Positions 62,085 through 64,000 of a stretch of 64,000 nucleotides of DNA are shown here, in pieces. The stretch spans positions 176,501 through 240,500 of the forward strand of contig CAJHNH020008463.1 of the NCBI GenBank assembly GCA_905116865.2, read 5' to 3'. Each line of letters starts with the position of its first letter. Position 1 is the stretch's first letter. The stretch comes from Candidula unifasciata (Eukaryota > Mollusca > Gastropoda > Stylommatophora > Geomitridae). Position numbers and translations under genes: made by a program. Under the pieces are notes generated by a model. That model had not been told where the DNA came from, searched no databases, and was given only the letters and a program-made list of their open reading frames with translations.

Positions 62085-62420
62085 TAATATATAATGCAAA
62101 TGCAGTCTAGAAACAGTTTTTTGTAAAGTGGAGAGAAAGTGACAGCTAGGAATGAGAGAGCTACATTTAAATAGTAATGACATCTATTACTTTGATGCGT
62201 AAGCTGCTCGCTTGTAGACGTTGTGAAATAGACACTCATTGAAGATTGTGTGTTACAACTTCGTTCATGGAGACCATTCCTCAGTCAGTGTCATAGGTTA
62301 TTGTTCAAACCACCAAGCATCCACACACATCATCATCAGCCCACTCACACACTTGACCTGTTTGTGGTCCTGTAACGACAGTGTGACACACATTTTAATT
62401 CTTCTTTGGCATGACTTCAT
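62085..62420. other. Unassigned sequence
   Basis: No feature recognised. Confidence 0.4.
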
Positions 62421-62423
62421 AAG

Positions 62424-62698
62424 GAGCCGCCGTTGAGTATCCGCTAGAGGCTCACCTGCGGATCGGAAGGTTACGAGTTCAGGTCCTGGGGGTACCTAAA
62501 TTTGTCAAAAATAGCCTTGGCTTCCAGGTTGACACAGTTGTGGATGGGTACATGAGAAGTAAACGTGGCCGGCGTGATGCTAACCACATCACCCACAAAG
62601 TGCCGATTGGTCCATAAAATATAGGTCATCAAATACAGGTTCATCCTTTATGCCCACTACGTCTAAAGGCGTGGAGAAAGGTCCTTAACTGATATTTC
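62424..62698 (+). repeat. SINE family A, near full length
   Basis: gccgccgttgagtatccgctagaggctcacctgcggatcggaaggttacgagttcaggtcc, tagccttggcttccagg, gtggccggcgtgatgctaaccacatcaccc, gtctaaaggcgtggagaaaggtcctt. Confidence 0.9.
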
Positions 62699-62699
62699 C

Positions 62700-63240
62700 T
62701 ATGATGTAGGTAGCCAACTAACGAGAAGTTACACTGACCAGAAACATAAACATATTCCTATTTAAGTTTTTATACTTATAAGTACTTATAACATCTCTTT
62801 TTCTCAGCAAAGGCCTCATTCCTACTCCCTCCCTCATTTTCTTTTTCTATAGTAAGCCCTTGTTGAGAATCCACAACAAAGGCGAATTCTGTTTCTTGAA
62901 ACACATCATAAACACGATCACAGAAGGGGAGATAATAGTGGATAAGTGGGTGCATTCGTTTAAAGAATGTTTTCTATATAGGGGAAAAATATGGCATCCA
63001 CAAATGAACGTCGCAATTATTGCTAGCAGGTTGTGGTTTTACTAGGCCATTTTTTAAAATCAGAAAATGTAACAGACATATGTTAATTTTACTTTGGCAT
63101 TATTACATAGGTGACTGTTTGCAGCTTCAGCTACCAATAGCAGCTGGTTGAGGTTTATTTTCTTTCTTTCTTTTTTTTCTTCCCTAAAATGGAATGGGAT
63201 GAAAAGGGGGTTTATCGGATGTGTACCTATTGTGTCTATA
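62700..63240. other. Unassigned sequence
   Basis: No feature recognised. Confidence 0.4.
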
Positions 63241-63245
63241 CTACT

Positions 63246-63460
63246 GTCCACCCCCTTGTGGGATGCAATTTTTCGTTATTTTGAAACCTCACCTTGGCTC
63301 TTGCCAGGGGCCGAAATATAGCCAGGCCATAAATATGGTCTAATGGCTGAACGCGGTTTCCGGGACCTCTCCACGGGTGATCCTCATCCACATTGTGGCA
63401 CTTTGTGTCATCGGGTGTTTATCGCTTGTGTGATGTCCTAGTTGGGTAAAATGTACTACT
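63246..63460 (+). repeat. Family B SINE-like element
   Basis: ccacccccttgtgggatgcaatttttcgt, gaaacctcaccttggctcttgcc, gggacctctccacgggtgatcctcatccacattgtggcact, gatgtcctagttgggta. 'gggatgcaa' subfamily. Confidence 0.92.
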
Positions 63461-63644
63461 AATAATAATATGTACACATTCGAATCTCATTCCCGGTCAG
63501 CAACACACAGCATTTTACTCGTTGTTGTCAGCGACCGGTGATATCGCGTGCTCTATATTCCGCGATGTGAGGGCTTTTACAGGACCCAAAACATGTAGAA
63601 CTGGCCCTAGCTTAACTTTGCAATTACTTACCTACCACATATAT

Positions 63645-63880
63645 TATAGAGTCGTCCCCATGTGGGATGCAATTTTTTTGTTTAAGCCCCACCCTGGTTT
63701 CTGAAGGGTGCCCTGAATACAGCCTGGACAGAGATATGGTCTAACCATAGATATTGCCTAACGACTGAAAGGGGTTTCTGGGACCTCTCCACGGGTGATC
63801 CTCATCCACATGGTGGCGCTTTGTGTCACTGTGTGTTTATCACTTGTGTGATTTCCTGGTGGGGTACAACTTACATACAT
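63645..63880 (+). repeat. Family B SINE-like element
   Basis: gtcgtccccatgtgggatgcaattt, gccccaccctggtttctg, gggacctctccacgggtgatcctcatccacatggtggcgct, gtgatttcctggtggggta. Second copy within 200 bases of the previous one, same orientation. Confidence 0.92.
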
Positions 63881-64000
63881 ATTTCCTACCATGTATTTAT
63901 TACCATTCTATCCCCCAAACTGGACAGTTGCTTACTTGGTAACCGTGGCGATTTCCCACTATCAATCAATTACTTACCTTTATAAATAAACTTGTACAAA

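Overview
The window is typical intron-rich, repeat-dense animal DNA. Low coding density, several tRNA-derived SINE families, many broken non-LTR retrotransposons, hAT-type elements, minisatellites, long (TA)n and poly-C tracts and a TTAGGG-type interstitial repeat suggest an invertebrate, most likely a mollusc or other lophotrochozoan. The species assignment is inference. There is no sign of bacterial, organellar or viral organisation.

The one host gene I can support is a non-classical cadherin on the minus strand. Its 5' coding exons lie at 15122-15000, 13036-12965, 8129-7954, 6232-6182, 4662-4573, 4148-4065, 1390-1379 (a 12-base microexon) and 451-332. They join in frame into 241 codons: a short N-terminal stretch, a hydrophobic signal segment, cadherin repeat EC1 and most of EC2. 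The gene continues beyond the left edge. A candidate first exon ends at 57610, about 42 kb upstream. It would make most of the window one giant 5' intron, but this is unproven.

The introns and the 15-64 kb region are layered mobile-element debris. (1) At least seven tRNA-derived SINE families, here called A, D, F, G, H, I and L. Family A has about 20 copies, several with 11-13 bp target-site duplications (TSDs). (2) A SINE-like family B of 11 copies has no recognisable tRNA head and an (AGTC)n tail. (3) Non-LTR retrotransposons are mostly 3' ends: RTE-like C-termini with ATG-repeat tails, and an endonuclease-RT-RNase H lineage whose RNase H/tail end recurs more than ten times. (4) There is a 521-bp hAT-type non-autonomous element with 8-bp TSDs, and a 1.8-kb unit bracketed by (TA)n. 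Minisatellites grew out of these elements: 58-bp units from the body of a SINE A, 84-bp units from a LINE 3' end, and 28/29-bp units from a SINE G tail.

No new defence system or gene cluster was found. The most unusual observations are the retroelement-derived satellites, the SINE-like family B, the long target duplication at 43 kb, the cadherin microexon and duplicated splice acceptor, and the TA-bracketed element.
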